A stretch of 64,000 nt of DNA from Thiothrix sp. UBA5583 (GTDB lineage Bacteria > Pseudomonadota > Gammaproteobacteria > Thiotrichales > Thiotrichaceae), in the NCBI GenBank assembly GCA_002425225.1, contig DILV01000015.1, forward strand, positions 26,640-90,639. The letters are read 5' to 3'. A model generated the notes under the pieces. That model was not told the DNA's origin. It ran no database searches and worked only from the letters and a program-made list of their open reading frames with translations. The position numbers and the translations under genes are program-made. This document shows, piece after piece, positions 32,432 through 41,606 of this stretch (position 1 is the first letter of the stretch; each line of letters begins with the position of its first letter).

Positions 32432-33316
32432 ATGGACTTCAAACAACTGCGCTATTTCCACGAAATCGCCCGGCTGGGCAGTTTCACCCGTGCGGCGGAA
32501 GCACTCTACGTCGCCCAGCCTGCGGTCAGTGTTGCCATCCGCAAGCTGGAAGCAGAGCTGGATTTGACCCTGTTCCACCGCCATGACCGCAAGGTGACGC
32601 TGACCGACGAAGGTGCACACCTGCTGCCCCATGCCCAGCGCATTCTGCAAGCGGTCAGCGATGCGCAACTGGAAATGCAGGAGCTGAAAGGCTTGACGCA
32701 AGGCATGGTGAGGGTTGGTATTCCGGGAATGCTGGGGTCGTACTATTTCCCGCCGATCCTGATGGCGTTCCGTCACCGTTACCCGCACCTGAGCCTACAA
32801 GTGGTGGAAGGTGGCACTTGGCAATTGCAACAAATGCTGGAAAGCAGTGAACTGGATTTGGCGGTGATCGTGCGTGATTTCGTGCCGGATGAAGTCGAAG
32901 CGCAGACCTTTCAGCGTGAGGAAATGCGTGTGATTGTGCCGCTGGAACACCGCTTTGCCCACCAGAACAGCGTCAGTCTGGCGGATTTTTTCAGCGAGGA
33001 ACTGGTGATGTTCCGCCCTGGCTATTTCCACCGCAAAATTATCGACCGGCTGGCGCAGCAGGCAGGCGTTACTCCCAATATCGGCTTTGAAACCAACCTG
33101 TTGCCGCTGATCAAATCCATCATCAAACAGGGCTTTGGCATTTCCACCCTGTTGACGATGGTAGTGAAAGAAGACCCGGAACTGGTGGATTTGCCGTTTG
33201 AACAACCGTTGTGGCTGGATTTGTGCATCGCCTGGCGGCGTGACGGCTATTTGTCACGGGCAAACCGGACTTTTGTGGATTTTATGCTGTCCCAAACATC
33301 ACCTGACCGTGAATGA
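32432..33316 (+). CDS. LysR-family transcriptional regulator
   Basis: A 294-aa LysR protein (start at MDFKQLRYFHEIARLGSFTR). The winged helix-turn-helix is in FTRAAEALYVAQPAVSVAIR and the linker helix in KLEAELDLTLFHRHDRKVTL. The C-terminal two-lobed effector domain carries VRVGIPGMLGSYYFPPIL. An in-frame ATG two codons upstream (32426) is an alternative start. The gene is divergent from the MFS exporter and probably controls it and itself from the AT-rich spacer at 32327-32431 (ATAAAATATATAG is a plausible LysR-type element). Confidence 0.93.
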   Translation: MDFKQLRYFHEIARLGSFTRAAEALYVAQPAVSVAIRKLEAELDLTLFHRHDRKVTLTDEGAHLLPHAQRILQAVSDAQLEMQELKGLTQGMVRVGIPGMLGSYYFPPILMAFRHRYPHLSLQVVEGGTWQLQQMLESSELDLAVIVRDFVPDEVEAQTFQREEMRVIVPLEHRFAHQNSVSLADFFSEELVMFRPGYFHRKIIDRLAQQAGVTPNIGFETNLLPLIKSIIKQGFGISTLLTMVVKEDPELVDLPFEQPLWLDLCIAWRRDGYLSRANRTFVDFMLSQTSPDRE

Positions 33317-33409
33317 AGTAACACCAATAGCGCGATTCACGGCTCCATAGTATTATCGGACGCTGTTCCGCTACACTTGAAAATTCTACTAAACCAAGGA
33401 GAAAGCCAG

Positions 33410-34540
33410 ATGAGATCCACATTGCTTGCATGGAGTGTTGCCATTGCACTTGGCCTGGGCATGACCACCGCCCACGCCGCTGATGCCGTCACTGTCAAGA
33501 TTGGTCAGTCTTCCCCACTGACCGGGCCACAAGCCCATATCGGCAAGGACAATGACAACGGCGTGCGCTTGGCGATTGACGAAATCAATGCCACCAAACC
33601 CACCATTGGCGGCAAGGCGGTAACATTTGAAGTGATGAGCGAAGACGATCAGGCTGACCCGAAAACTGCAACGATTGTGGCGCAACGGATGGTGGATGAG
33701 GAAGTCGCGGGTGTCATCGGTCACTTGAACTCCGGTGCAACCATTCCTGCTTCCAAGGTTTATTCCGATAACAACGTCCCGCAGGTATCCCCTTCTGCCA
33801 CTGCCATCAAATACACCGCGCAAGGTTTCAAGACTGCCTACCGCGTCATGACCAACGACGAGCAACAAGGCAAGGTGTTGGGCGCGTATGCTGCCAAGCT
33901 GGGCAAGAAAGTTGCCATCGTCGATGACCAAACCGCTTACGGGCAAGGTCTGGCGGCTGAGGTAGAAAAAGCAGCAAAAGCTGCTGGCGCAGAAGTGGTG
34001 GCAGTCGAACACACCAATGACAAGGCAACCGATTTCACTGCCATCCTGACTTCCATCAAGGGCAAAGAGCCGGATGTGATTTTCTTCGGCGGGATGGATC
34101 CACAAGGCGCTCCAATGGCAAAGCAAATGCGTCAGTTGGGGATCAAGGCGCAATTCCTCGGTGGCGACGGGATGCAAACCCCGAAATTCATTGAACTGGC
34201 AGGTGCAGATGCGGAAGGCACGATTGCCTCCATCCCCGGTCTGCCGCTGGACAAAATGCCCAAAGGTACTGACTTCAAGCAAAAATTTGAAGCCAAATAC
34301 GGGCAAATCCAGTTGTATGCACCGTATGCCTATGACGCTGCCTACGTGATGGTTGATGCGATGAAACGCGCCGATTCCACCGACCCCGAGAAATACCTGC
34401 CCGAACTGGCGAAAACCAGCTACGAAGGTGTGACCGGCAAAATCAGTTTCGATGCCAAGGGCGACCTGACTTCCGGGCCAATCACGCTGTATACCGTGAA
34501 AGGCGGCAAGTGGGAAACGCTGGAAACCATTCAGCCGTAA
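33410..34540 (+). CDS. livK: LivK-type branched-chain amino-acid substrate-binding protein
   Basis: The start at 33410 (376 aa) is set by CAAGGAGAAAGCC and by the signal peptide MRSTLLAWSVAIALGLGMTT (cleavage after AHA). The mature sequence is a periplasmic type I binding protein: VKIGQSSPLTGPQAHIGKDN, VAGVIGHLNSGATIPASKVY, and VAIVDDQTAYGQGLAAEVEK. It delivers leucine, isoleucine, valine or related amides to the LivHMGF importer encoded next. It is the first gene of a five-gene operon with a 30-bp gap to livH. Confidence 0.93.
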   Translation: MRSTLLAWSVAIALGLGMTTAHAADAVTVKIGQSSPLTGPQAHIGKDNDNGVRLAIDEINATKPTIGGKAVTFEVMSEDDQADPKTATIVAQRMVDEEVAGVIGHLNSGATIPASKVYSDNNVPQVSPSATAIKYTAQGFKTAYRVMTNDEQQGKVLGAYAAKLGKKVAIVDDQTAYGQGLAAEVEKAAKAAGAEVVAVEHTNDKATDFTAILTSIKGKEPDVIFFGGMDPQGAPMAKQMRQLGIKAQFLGGDGMQTPKFIELAGADAEGTIASIPGLPLDKMPKGTDFKQKFEAKYGQIQLYAPYAYDAAYVMVDAMKRADSTDPEKYLPELAKTSYEGVTGKISFDAKGDLTSGPITLYTVKGGKWETLETIQP

Positions 34541-34570
34541 TTTTTCAGTTCAACAGGTACGACGGTTCGC

Positions 34571-35503
34571 ATGGATATTTTTGCACAGCAGCTTGTAAAC
34601 GGATTGGTGCTGGGCAGTGTGTACGCGCTGGTGGCGTTGGGTTACACACTGGTTTACGGCATTCTGGAACTGATCAACTTTGCCCACGGCGAAACCACCA
34701 TGATGGGGGCAATGATTTCCCTCGCGGTGATCGGGGCGTTGTTCGGGGTCGCACCGGATTTACCCGGCATCGTGATTGTATTGACAGGTCTGCTGGTAGC
34801 GATACCGTCGTGCATGTTACTGGGGTATGGCATTGAGCGGGTGGCTTATCGCCCGCTGCGCCATGCCCCGCGTCTTGCGCCACTGATTACTGCAATTGGT
34901 TTGTCTATCGTGTTGCAAAACGTGGCAATGCTGATCTGGGGCAAACAGTACATCGCTTTCCCCACCACGTTGCTGCCACAGGGGCGGCATGAAATTTTCG
35001 GCGCAACCATTACGGATGTGCAGATCATGATTTTGGTGCTGACTGTCACATTGATGGCTGGGTTGGTGACGATGGTTAACCGTTCCCGGCTGGGGCGGGC
35101 GATGCGGGCAACTGCTCAAGCGCCTGCGGTAGCGCAATTGATGGGGGTGAATATCAATGCAGTCATTTCCGCCACCTTTGTGATTGGCGCAGGTCTGGCT
35201 GCCATTGCCGGGGTGATGGTGAGTGCCAACTACGGACAAGCCCATTATCACATGGGCTTTTTATTGGGCTTGAAAGCCTTTTCCGCCGCCGTTTTAGGTG
35301 GTATCGGCAACCTAACAGGGGCAATGCTCGGCGGGATGTTGCTAGGGATTATCGAGGCGTTGGGAGCAGGTTATATCGGCGACCTGACCGGCGGTTTCCT
35401 CGGTAGCCATTATCAGGATATTTTTGCGTTCATGGTGTTAATCCTCGTATTGACGCTGAAACCATCGGGTCTACTGGGGAGCAAAAGCGTTGAACGTGCT
35501 TGA
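34571..35503 (+). CDS. livH: LivH branched-chain amino-acid permease
   Basis: A 310-aa polytopic permease that starts MDIFAQQLVNGLVLGSVYAL, the typical LivH opening, and continues with GYTLVYGILELINFAHGE and GRAMRATAQAPAVAQLMGVN (the cytoplasmic EAA-like loop contacting the ATPases). It pairs with LivM to form the transmembrane channel of the importer. The 3' end overlaps livM by 14 bp. Confidence 0.95.
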   Translation: MDIFAQQLVNGLVLGSVYALVALGYTLVYGILELINFAHGETTMMGAMISLAVIGALFGVAPDLPGIVIVLTGLLVAIPSCMLLGYGIERVAYRPLRHAPRLAPLITAIGLSIVLQNVAMLIWGKQYIAFPTTLLPQGRHEIFGATITDVQIMILVLTVTLMAGLVTMVNRSRLGRAMRATAQAPAVAQLMGVNINAVISATFVIGAGLAAIAGVMVSANYGQAHYHMGFLLGLKAFSAAVLGGIGNLTGAMLGGMLLGIIEALGAGYIGDLTGGFLGSHYQDIFAFMVLILVLTLKPSGLLGSKSVERA

Positions 35504-36557
35504 GGCATTAAGAAGCAAAGTGTGGCTGTCTGCCGGTTTGTTGCTGATCGGTTTACTGCTGTTACCGTTTCTGGTGGAAGCCGGTCTGGGTAAATCGTGG
35601 GTGCGGATTCTAGATTTCGCCCTGTTATACATCATGTTGGCGTTGGGTCTGAACATTGTGGTTGGTTACGCTGGGCTGTTGGATTTGGGCTATGTGGCGT
35701 TTTATGCGGTGGGGGCGTATTGCTGGGCATTGCTGGCTTCGCCGCATTTCGGGCTGAACTTGCCGTTTTGGATGATTTTGCCAATGGGCGCGGCTTTGGC
35801 TGCCTTGTTTGGGGTGTTGCTGGGAGCGCCGACGTTACGCTTGCGCGGTGATTACCTTGCCATTGTCACGTTGGGTTTCGGGGAAATCATCCGTATTTTT
35901 ATGAACAACCTGAATTCACCGGTGAATATCACCAATGGCCCACAAGGGATTACCCAGATTGAACCCGTGAGCCTGTTTGGTTTTTCGTTAGGCAAAACCC
36001 AAGAAGTCTTTGGTTTAACCCTGTCATCCCCGCATTTGTATTACTACTTATTTTTGGTATGTGTGGCGCTGGTGGTGTTTGTGTCCATGCGATTAGAAAA
36101 TTCGCGTATTGGGCGGGCATGGGTGGCCATTCGTGAGGATGAAATGGCTGCGGCAGCATCCGGTATCAATACCCGCAATGTCAAACTGCTGGCCTTTGCG
36201 ATGGGGGCGACGTTTGGTGGTTTGAGTGGCGGTCTGTTTGCGAGTTTTCAGGGTTTTGTCAGCCCTGAAAGTTTTAATCTGATGGAATCCATCATGATCC
36301 TTGCCATGATTGTGCTGGGAGGCATGGGTAATATTTGGGGCGTTATTTTAGGTGCCATTCTGGTGACAATGATTCCCGAAGCCTTGCGTTATACAGGCGA
36401 TTTGCAACGTGCCCTGTTTGGTCAGGTGTATGTTGACCCTGCCGATTTGCGCATGTTGTTGTTCGGGATTGCCCTAGTACTGATGATGATTTTCCGCCCG
36501 GCAGGTTTGTTGCCTTCCAAACAGCGCAAACGCGAATTGGCGGAGGAAGCCCCATGA
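35490..36557 (+). CDS. livM: LivM branched-chain amino-acid permease
   Basis: This 355-aa permease starts at TTG 35490 inside the end of livH, with GGGGAGC upstream (a GTG at 35496 is possible). Diagnostic segments are LGLNIVVGYAGLLDLGYVAF, RGDYLAIVTLGFGEIIRI and AIREDEMAAAASGINTRNVK. About ten membrane helices are predicted. It forms the channel with LivH. Its stop codon overlaps the livG ATG (ATGA). Confidence 0.95.
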   Translation: MNVLEALRSKVWLSAGLLLIGLLLLPFLVEAGLGKSWVRILDFALLYIMLALGLNIVVGYAGLLDLGYVAFYAVGAYCWALLASPHFGLNLPFWMILPMGAALAALFGVLLGAPTLRLRGDYLAIVTLGFGEIIRIFMNNLNSPVNITNGPQGITQIEPVSLFGFSLGKTQEVFGLTLSSPHLYYYLFLVCVALVVFVSMRLENSRIGRAWVAIREDEMAAAASGINTRNVKLLAFAMGATFGGLSGGLFASFQGFVSPESFNLMESIMILAMIVLGGMGNIWGVILGAILVTMIPEALRYTGDLQRALFGQVYVDPADLRMLLFGIALVLMMIFRPAGLLPSKQRKRELAEEAP

Positions 36558-37324
36558 AGGATTTATTGCGGGTGGAAGCCGTCTCCAAACATTTTGGCGG
36601 CATCAAGGCACTTACCGATGTCAGTTTCACGGTGCGCAAGGGTGAAATTTTCGGGGTCATCGGCCCGAATGGTGCGGGTAAAACCACCCTGTTCAATGCC
36701 CTGACGGGGTTGTATCAACCCGATAGCGGCGCGATTGAGCTGGATGGCGTGTCACTGTACCGCCGCAAACCGCACCAGATCCTCAAGACCGGGTTTGCGC
36801 GTACCTTTCAGAATATTCGCCTGTTTCACAATATGACCGCGCTGGAAAACGTGATGGTCGGGCGGCATACCCGTACCACTTCCGGCGTGTTGGCGGCGTT
36901 GCTGCATACGGCGCATAACCGCAAGGAAGAGCGTGATTGCGCTGCTTACGCTATGCAATTGCTCAACCGCGTTGGTATCGGCAAACACGCGCATTCGCTG
37001 GCGAAAAATCTGTCCTACGGCGACCAACGCCGTCTGGAAATTGCCCGTGCCTTAGCCAGTGAACCCAAATTGTTGGCACTGGATGAGCCAGCCGCCGGGA
37101 TGAACCCAAATGAAAAAAATGCCTTGCGTGAACTGATGGTCAGTTTACGCAGTGAGGGCTTGACCCTGATGTTGATCGAACACGATGTCAAACTGGTGAT
37201 GGGGATTTGTGACCGGCTGGTGGTGCTGGATTACGGCGAAAAAATTGCCGAAGGCACGCCGGAAACCGTGCGCCACGACCCCAAAGTGATTGCCGCCTAT
37301 CTGGGTGCGGAGGTGGCAGCATGA
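36554..37324 (+). CDS. livG: LivG ATP-binding subunit
   Basis: This 256-aa ABC ATPase has Walker A GPNGAGKTTLFNALTG, the signature LSYGDQRRLEIARAL and Walker B LLALDEPAAGMNP, followed by IEHDVKLVMGICDRLVVLD. All are intact and match the LivG branch. It overlaps both neighbours by 4 bp (ATGA), so the operon is tightly coupled. Confidence 0.96.
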   Translation: MKDLLRVEAVSKHFGGIKALTDVSFTVRKGEIFGVIGPNGAGKTTLFNALTGLYQPDSGAIELDGVSLYRRKPHQILKTGFARTFQNIRLFHNMTALENVMVGRHTRTTSGVLAALLHTAHNRKEERDCAAYAMQLLNRVGIGKHAHSLAKNLSYGDQRRLEIARALASEPKLLALDEPAAGMNPNEKNALRELMVSLRSEGLTLMLIEHDVKLVMGICDRLVVLDYGEKIAEGTPETVRHDPKVIAAYLGAEVAA

Positions 37325-38034
37325 GCCTGCTTTCCGTGCAAAACTTGAGTGTGCATTACGACAGTATCCAGGCGGTGAAAGGTATCAGCTTTGAGGTGCA
37401 ACAGGGCGAAACGGTCTGCCTGATTGGTGCAAATGGTGCGGGCAAAACCACCACCCTTAAAACCCTGAGCGGCTTATTGCCCGCCTCTGCTGGTGAGATT
37501 AGCTTCGATGGCAAGCGTCTCAATGGGATGCCTGCCTTCCAGATTGCTGCGTTAAACCTTGCGTTAGTCCCCGAAGGGCGTGGCATTTTCACCCGCATGA
37601 CAGTGCTGGAAAACCTGTTGATGGGTGCGTACAACCGCACTGACCGCGACAATGTGCAACGCGAAATCGACGAAATTTACACCTTGTTGCCCCGTTTGCA
37701 GGAACGGCATCAGCAACAGGCGGGGCTGCTTTCTGGCGGTGAACAACAAATGCTGGCGCTGGCACGCGCCATGCTGTCCAAACCGAAACTGTTGATGCTC
37801 GACGAACCCAGCATGGGACTAGCGCCGATTATGGTACAAACCATTTACCGCATTATTCAAACCATTGCACAACAAGGCATCACCATTTTGCTGATTGAAC
37901 AAAACGTGCGGTTGGCACTCGGTATCAGTCAACGCGGTTACGTGATGGAACACGGCGAAATCACCTTGAGCGGCGCGGCACAAACACTGGCAAACGACCC
38001 AGCGGTGCAAGCGGCTTATCTGGGCGAGTTCTAA
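37321..38034 (+). CDS. livF: LivF ATP-binding subunit
   Basis: This 237-aa ABC ATPase has Walker A GANGAGKTTTLKTLSG, the signature LSGGEQQMLALARAM and Walker B LLMLDEPSMGLAP, typical of LivF. It is the last gene of livKHMGF; trmJ starts 4 bp after its stop, so readthrough into trmJ is possible. Confidence 0.96.
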   Translation: MSLLSVQNLSVHYDSIQAVKGISFEVQQGETVCLIGANGAGKTTTLKTLSGLLPASAGEISFDGKRLNGMPAFQIAALNLALVPEGRGIFTRMTVLENLLMGAYNRTDRDNVQREIDEIYTLLPRLQERHQQQAGLLSGGEQQMLALARAMLSKPKLLMLDEPSMGLAPIMVQTIYRIIQTIAQQGITILLIEQNVRLALGISQRGYVMEHGEITLSGAAQTLANDPAVQAAYLGEF

Positions 38035-38038
38035 CGCC

Positions 38039-38791
38039 ATGTATACACCCGCCTTACAAAATCTGTGCATCGTCATGGTGGAAACTTCGCACCCCGGCAA
38101 TATCGGCTCCGCCGCCCGCGCGATGAAAACAATGGGCATCAAGGATTTGCGTCTCGTTACACCGCGCAAGCCGTATTCGCAAGAAACCTGGGCGTTGGCT
38201 TCCGGTGCGAACGACATTGTGGAACAGGCGAAAATCGTCCACAGTCTGCCAGACGCCTTGGCGGATTGCCATTACGTCATCGGCGCGAGTGCGCGTTCCG
38301 AACGCACCTTGCGTTGGACACAGATGGATGCGCGGGAATGCGGCACAACAGTTGCCGAACGTTTACCCAACCAAAAAGTTGCCCTCGTGTTCGGGCGCGA
38401 ACGCACCGGATTGACCAATGAAGAACTCGAACACTGCAACGCACTGGTACACATTCCGATGGCATTCGATTTCCTTTCACTCAATATCGCCATGTCAATC
38501 CAGGTGTTGGGTTACGAATGTGCGATGGCAGTGCGTGAACCACCAGCACCAGCCGAGCCAGAAGAAACCTTGGCCAGCAGTGAAGCGATGGAAGGCTTTT
38601 ATACCCATCTGGAACAGACACTGGTTGACGTGCGGTTCCTCGACCCCGAAAACCCGCGCTTGCTGATGCGACGGATGCGACGACTGTTCGGACGGGCAAA
38701 TATAACGACGAGTGAAGCAGGAATGTTACGTGGAATGCTGGCAGCGTTCGCTGGTCGCAAGTTTCAACACCGTTCATCGTCAACAACATGA
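38039..38791 (+). CDS. trmJ: TrmJ-like tRNA (Cm32/Um32) 2'-O-methyltransferase
   Basis: This 250-aa SPOUT-class methyltransferase opens with NLCIVMVETSHPGNIGSAAR (TrmH motif 1), followed by VALVFGRERTGLTNEELEHC (motif 2) and IPMAFDFLSLNIAMSIQVLG (motif 3, the trefoil knot). TrmJ methylates the ribose of residue 32 in several tRNAs, using S-adenosylmethionine. Its C-terminal extension is of normal length for TrmJ. It sits just upstream of tRNA-Thr. Confidence 0.9.
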   Translation: MYTPALQNLCIVMVETSHPGNIGSAARAMKTMGIKDLRLVTPRKPYSQETWALASGANDIVEQAKIVHSLPDALADCHYVIGASARSERTLRWTQMDARECGTTVAERLPNQKVALVFGRERTGLTNEELEHCNALVHIPMAFDFLSLNIAMSIQVLGYECAMAVREPPAPAEPEETLASSEAMEGFYTHLEQTLVDVRFLDPENPRLLMRRMRRLFGRANITTSEAGMLRGMLAAFAGRKFQHRSSSTT

Positions 38792-38842
38792 AAAGTGCTT
38801 GCCAATAACAACACCTTTCTATAAAATTCGCGCCTCTACCAT

Positions 38843-38918
<76 letters not shown>

Positions 38919-38929
38919 AACAAAACAAA

Positions 38930-38962
38930 GGGTTGCAATCATTCTTGATGCAACCCTTTTTT
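38930..38962 (+). terminator. Terminator after tRNA-Thr
   Basis: GGGTTGCA and TGCAACCC form a stem with an 11-nt loop, followed by TTTTTT. It ends the trmJ/tRNA-Thr transcription unit. Confidence 0.85.
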
Positions 38963-38997
38963 ATTTCCGTTCTTCACACCGTTTCTTAGTCACCACT

Positions 38998-39178
38998 TTA
39001 GTCACGCGATTTGTTGGCTAGGTGACGTTTACCATCATAGCGGTACAGGTAGCGCCAGTATTTGCCGTTACGGGTGATGTATAAAAAAAGCCCTCCCCCA
39101 TCGGTCAGGGTAGCGGGTTTCCCCGTCAGGTTTGGCTTTGGCCTTCTTAACCTTTGTATCTGTTAACTTTCTTTCCAT
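38998..39178 (-). pseudogene. N-terminal remnant of a tyrosine recombinase (phage/island integrase)
   Basis: Read from ATG 39178, the frame gives MERKLTDTKVKKAKAKPDGE, the arm-binding start of DUF4102-type integrases. After an apparent one-base insertion near 39113 it continues in the next frame as LTDGGGLFLYITRNGKYWRY and LYRYDGKRHLANKSRD, then a stop. Only ~60 of the usual ~400 residues remain and the catalytic domain is gone. Its location between tRNA-Thr and tRNA-Asn fits the scar of a tRNA-targeted genomic island. Confidence 0.8.
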
Positions 39179-39274
39179 TTGGCTGCATCCTCATGTTGCC
39201 GTTGCTGGTATGCAGACAATAATGCAGCTAAATCCGTGGGATGCCATGAGACTACATGGGACAACAGGAAACAC

Positions 39275-39310
39275 AAAAGCCCTTGCAGATTGCGGCCTGC
39301 AAGGGCTTTT
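39275..39310. terminator. Strong bidirectional terminator-like palindrome
   Basis: A perfect 14-bp stem (AAAAGCCCTTGCAG with CTGCAAGGGCTTTT) has an 8-nt loop and A/T runs on both sides. It lies between the integrase remnant and tRNA-Asn. Confidence 0.8.
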
Positions 39311-39342
39311 GGGACATCATGAAATACCATGAAACAATTTGT

Positions 39343-39418
39343 TGGCTCCTCGAACTGGACTCGAACCAGTGACCCACGGATTAACAGTCCGTTGCTCTAC
39401 CGACTGAGCTATCGAGGA
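39343..39418 (-). tRNA. tRNA-Asn(GTT)
   Basis: A complete cloverleaf on the minus strand with acceptor TCCTCGA and TCGAGGA, discriminator G and encoded CCA at 39343-39345, D-arm AGCTCAGTCGGTAGAGC, anticodon loop CTGTTAA (anticodon GTT at 39383-39385) and T-arm GTTCGAGTC. Confidence 0.97.
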
Positions 39419-39464
39419 ACTGTCGGTGTTGAGGCGCGAATATTAAAGATCGTTACGGCTTCCG

Positions 39465-40433
39465 TCAAGCAATTTTTTTGACTGCTTCACGCAAAATTTC
39501 AACACCCGCCTCCGACCTGTGGGCGTTCTCGCTCAGATAGCGCCGCCAGCCCCTTGCCCCCGGCATTCCCTGAAATAAGCCAAGTATATGGCGCGTCATA
39601 TGGTTGAGAGGAACGCCAGCGTTACGCTGTACTTGCACAAAACCCAGCAAGGCTTCCAGAGCCTCCTTGCGCTCATGGAAAGGTGCAGGTGTGCCATAAA
39701 ACAGCGGGTCAACCTGCGCCAGCAGCCACGGGTTGTGGTAAGCCTCTCGCCCAACCATCACCCCATCTACGTGTTGCAGATGCTGCTGGCACTGTTCCAG
39801 TGTGGTAATTCCACCGTTGATGATGATTTCAAGCTGGGGAAATTCCTGCTTAAGCTGATAAACCAGTTCGTAACGTAGCGGCGGAATCTCACGGTTTTCC
39901 TTGGGACTAAGCCCCTTGAGCCAGGCTTTGCGAGCATGGATGATGAAGGTTTGGCAACCCGCCTGCGCTACTGTACCGACGAAATTACGCAAGTCGGCAT
40001 AATCTTCCTGATCATCAATGCCAATACGGTTTTTGACTGTGACCGGCACCTGCACCGCAGACCGCATGGCATCCACACACTCGGCAATCAACCCAGGTTC
40101 TGCCATCAGGCACGCCCCGAAAGCACCTTTTTGCACCCGTTCACTGGGGCAGCCCACATTGATGTTGACTTCATCATAGCCATAATCTTCGGCAATCCGG
40201 GCGCATTCCACCATGTCCCGTGGCTCACTGCCACCGATTTGCAAGGCAAGCGGATGCTCTACCGGATCAAAGCGCAAATGCCGCTCCCGGTCGCCATGCA
40301 AAATAGCCCCGGTTGTCACCATTTCGGTGTACAAAACTGTATGATTTGTAAGCAATCTGTGGAAATACCGACAAAAACGGTCAGTCCAGTCCAACATGGG
40401 TGCAACGGTAAATTTTCTGTTCATCTTCTTCAT
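39465..40433 (-). CDS. dusA: tRNA-dihydrouridine synthase A
   Basis: The start at ATG 40433 gives 322 aa (MKKMNRKFTVAPMLDWTDRF); ATG 40424 is also possible. The frame is open upstream but that part overlaps the divergent small gene. FMN-binding TIM-barrel motifs are clear: VAPMLDWTDRFCRYF, NINVGCPSERVQKGAFGACL with the catalytic Cys, and INGGITTLEQC. DusA reduces U20/U20a in the D-loop of tRNAs using NADPH. The gene ends 47 bp from tRNA-Asn on the same strand. Confidence 0.94.
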   Translation of the reverse strand: MKKMNRKFTVAPMLDWTDRFCRYFHRLLTNHTVLYTEMVTTGAILHGDRERHLRFDPVEHPLALQIGGSEPRDMVECARIAEDYGYDEVNINVGCPSERVQKGAFGACLMAEPGLIAECVDAMRSAVQVPVTVKNRIGIDDQEDYADLRNFVGTVAQAGCQTFIIHARKAWLKGLSPKENREIPPLRYELVYQLKQEFPQLEIIINGGITTLEQCQQHLQHVDGVMVGREAYHNPWLLAQVDPLFYGTPAPFHERKEALEALLGFVQVQRNAGVPLNHMTRHILGLFQGMPGARGWRRYLSENAHRSEAGVEILREAVKKIA

Positions 40434-40514
40434 ATAACATTTTAACCAGAAAGGTACGTGTCTACTGACGTACAAAACGGGTTTGCACAACAACACAACA
40501 TAGAGGGCACTCTC

Positions 40515-40709
40515 ATGCTGGATCTCGACACCTTCACCTATTTCCTGTTCGGAGTAGCCATTATCGGCATTCCGGCTTTCGTCTTCTACCGTATCGGCAT
40601 GGATATTGGTGTGACCAAAGGTATCCGCAAGCAATTGCTGCGCGAACTCATGGCCAACGGCATTCTGGAAGAAGCCGACATGAGCATCAGGAGTACCGGT
40701 CGGAATTGA
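40515..40709 (+). CDS. Small single-span membrane protein
   Basis: The start at 40515 (64 aa) has AGAGGG upstream. One membrane helix (residues ~6-26, FTYFLFGVAIIGIPAFVFYR) is followed by a charged cytoplasmic tail (GVTKGIRKQLLRELMANGIL, then EEADMS). It resembles small phage-shock or shape-associated membrane peptides in layout only, and no family is recognised. Its stop codon lies inside the left arm of the inverted repeat at 40706-40797. Confidence 0.55.
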   Translation: MLDLDTFTYFLFGVAIIGIPAFVFYRIGMDIGVTKGIRKQLLRELMANGILEEADMSIRSTGRN

Positions 40710-40797
40710 CTCAGAGGCAAGCCGCAAGGCGATGCTTCGGCTACGCTCAGCAACCCAGAGTGTGGCACACTGGCTCCGCCTGACGAGCGTGAGTCAA
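40706..40797. repeat. Short element with inverted termini between convergent genes
   Basis: The ends are TTGACTCA at the left and TGAGTCAA at the right, about 92 bp apart, with GC-rich, partly self-complementary DNA between. The left arm supplies the stop codon of the 64-aa gene and the right arm supplies the stop codon of mutM. It may be a MITE/REP-like insertion or a bidirectional terminator. Confidence 0.55.
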
Positions 40798-41606
40798 CCC
40801 TGACAAACCGGACAGAACCAGGTAGAACGCTGCCCCTGGGTAATTTGCCGGATGGGCGTGCAACAAGTCGTGCAAGGCTGGTTAGCCCGGTCGTAAACCT
40901 TCAGCTCAAGCTGAAAGTACCCCGGCGTCCCGTCTTCACGTACAAAGTCGCGCAAGGTAGTTCCCCCGCGTTCAATGGCGTAGGCCAGAACCTGGCGGAT
41001 GGCTTGCGCCAAGGCAAGATAGTGTTCGTGGGATACACACCCGGCAGCACGGCGTGGGTCGATGCCAGCCAGAAACAGGGCTTCATTGGCATAGATATTA
41101 CCCACGCCGACAACGATGCGGGCATTCATGATGAATTCCTTTATGCTGACCGTGCGCGAGCGTGATTGCCGGAACAAGTAATCGCCATCAAACGCATCCT
41201 CCAGCGGTTCGGGGCCAAGACCACACAGCAGGCTGTGTTGCTGCGGATCATCTTCCGTCCACAGCAAAGCCCCGAAACGGCGCGGATCGTGGTAACGCAC
41301 CGCCCTGCCATTTGCCAGCACCAGATCGAAATGATCGTGCTTGCGTGGCTCCATACCCGGTTCCACGATCCGCAAGCTGCCTGACATGCCCAGGTGGATC
41401 AGCGCCACACCCACTGGTGTATGCAACAGGATGTATTTGCCACGCCGGGAAAGCTGCTGCACAACCTGCCCAGCCAGACGCTGGATTTCTGCCGGTACAG
41501 GCCAGCGCAACCTGGGTTGGCGGACAATGACAGCCTGAATTTGCTGACCTTGCAGGAAAGGTTCAATTCCCCGCCGGGTGGTTTCTACTTCCGGCAATTC
41601 AGGCAT
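40794..41606 (-). CDS. mutM: Formamidopyrimidine-DNA glycosylase
   Basis: This 270-aa protein begins MPELPEVETTRRGI, with the catalytic proline and glutamate at the mature N-terminus. The H2TH region contains VGVGNIYANEALFLAGIDP. The C-terminal zinc finger has CTTCCTPI and CPVC. MutM excises 8-oxoguanine and formamidopyrimidines from DNA. It overlaps the preceding chorismatase-like gene by 8 bp, so the two are cotranscribed. The last codon and stop lie in the inverted repeat at 40706-40797. Confidence 0.97.
   Translation of the reverse strand: MPELPEVETTRRGIEPFLQGQQIQAVIVRQPRLRWPVPAEIQRLAGQVVQQLSRRGKYILLHTPVGVALIHLGMSGSLRIVEPGMEPRKHDHFDLVLANGRAVRYHDPRRFGALLWTEDDPQQHSLLCGLGPEPLEDAFDGDYLFRQSRSRTVSIKEFIMNARIVVGVGNIYANEALFLAGIDPRRAAGCVSHEHYLALAQAIRQVLAYAIERGGTTLRDFVREDGTPGYFQLELKVYDRANQPCTTCCTPIRQITQGQRSTWFCPVCQG

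Noticed and set aside
31130..32788. 552-codon version of the MFS gene
   Set aside because: The extra 154 codons run through the divergent LysR gene; the ATG at 32326 with a ribosome-binding site gives a normal MFS length.
33389..34306. 305-codon minus-strand open frame opposite livK
   Set aside because: Shadow of a well-supported binding-protein gene.
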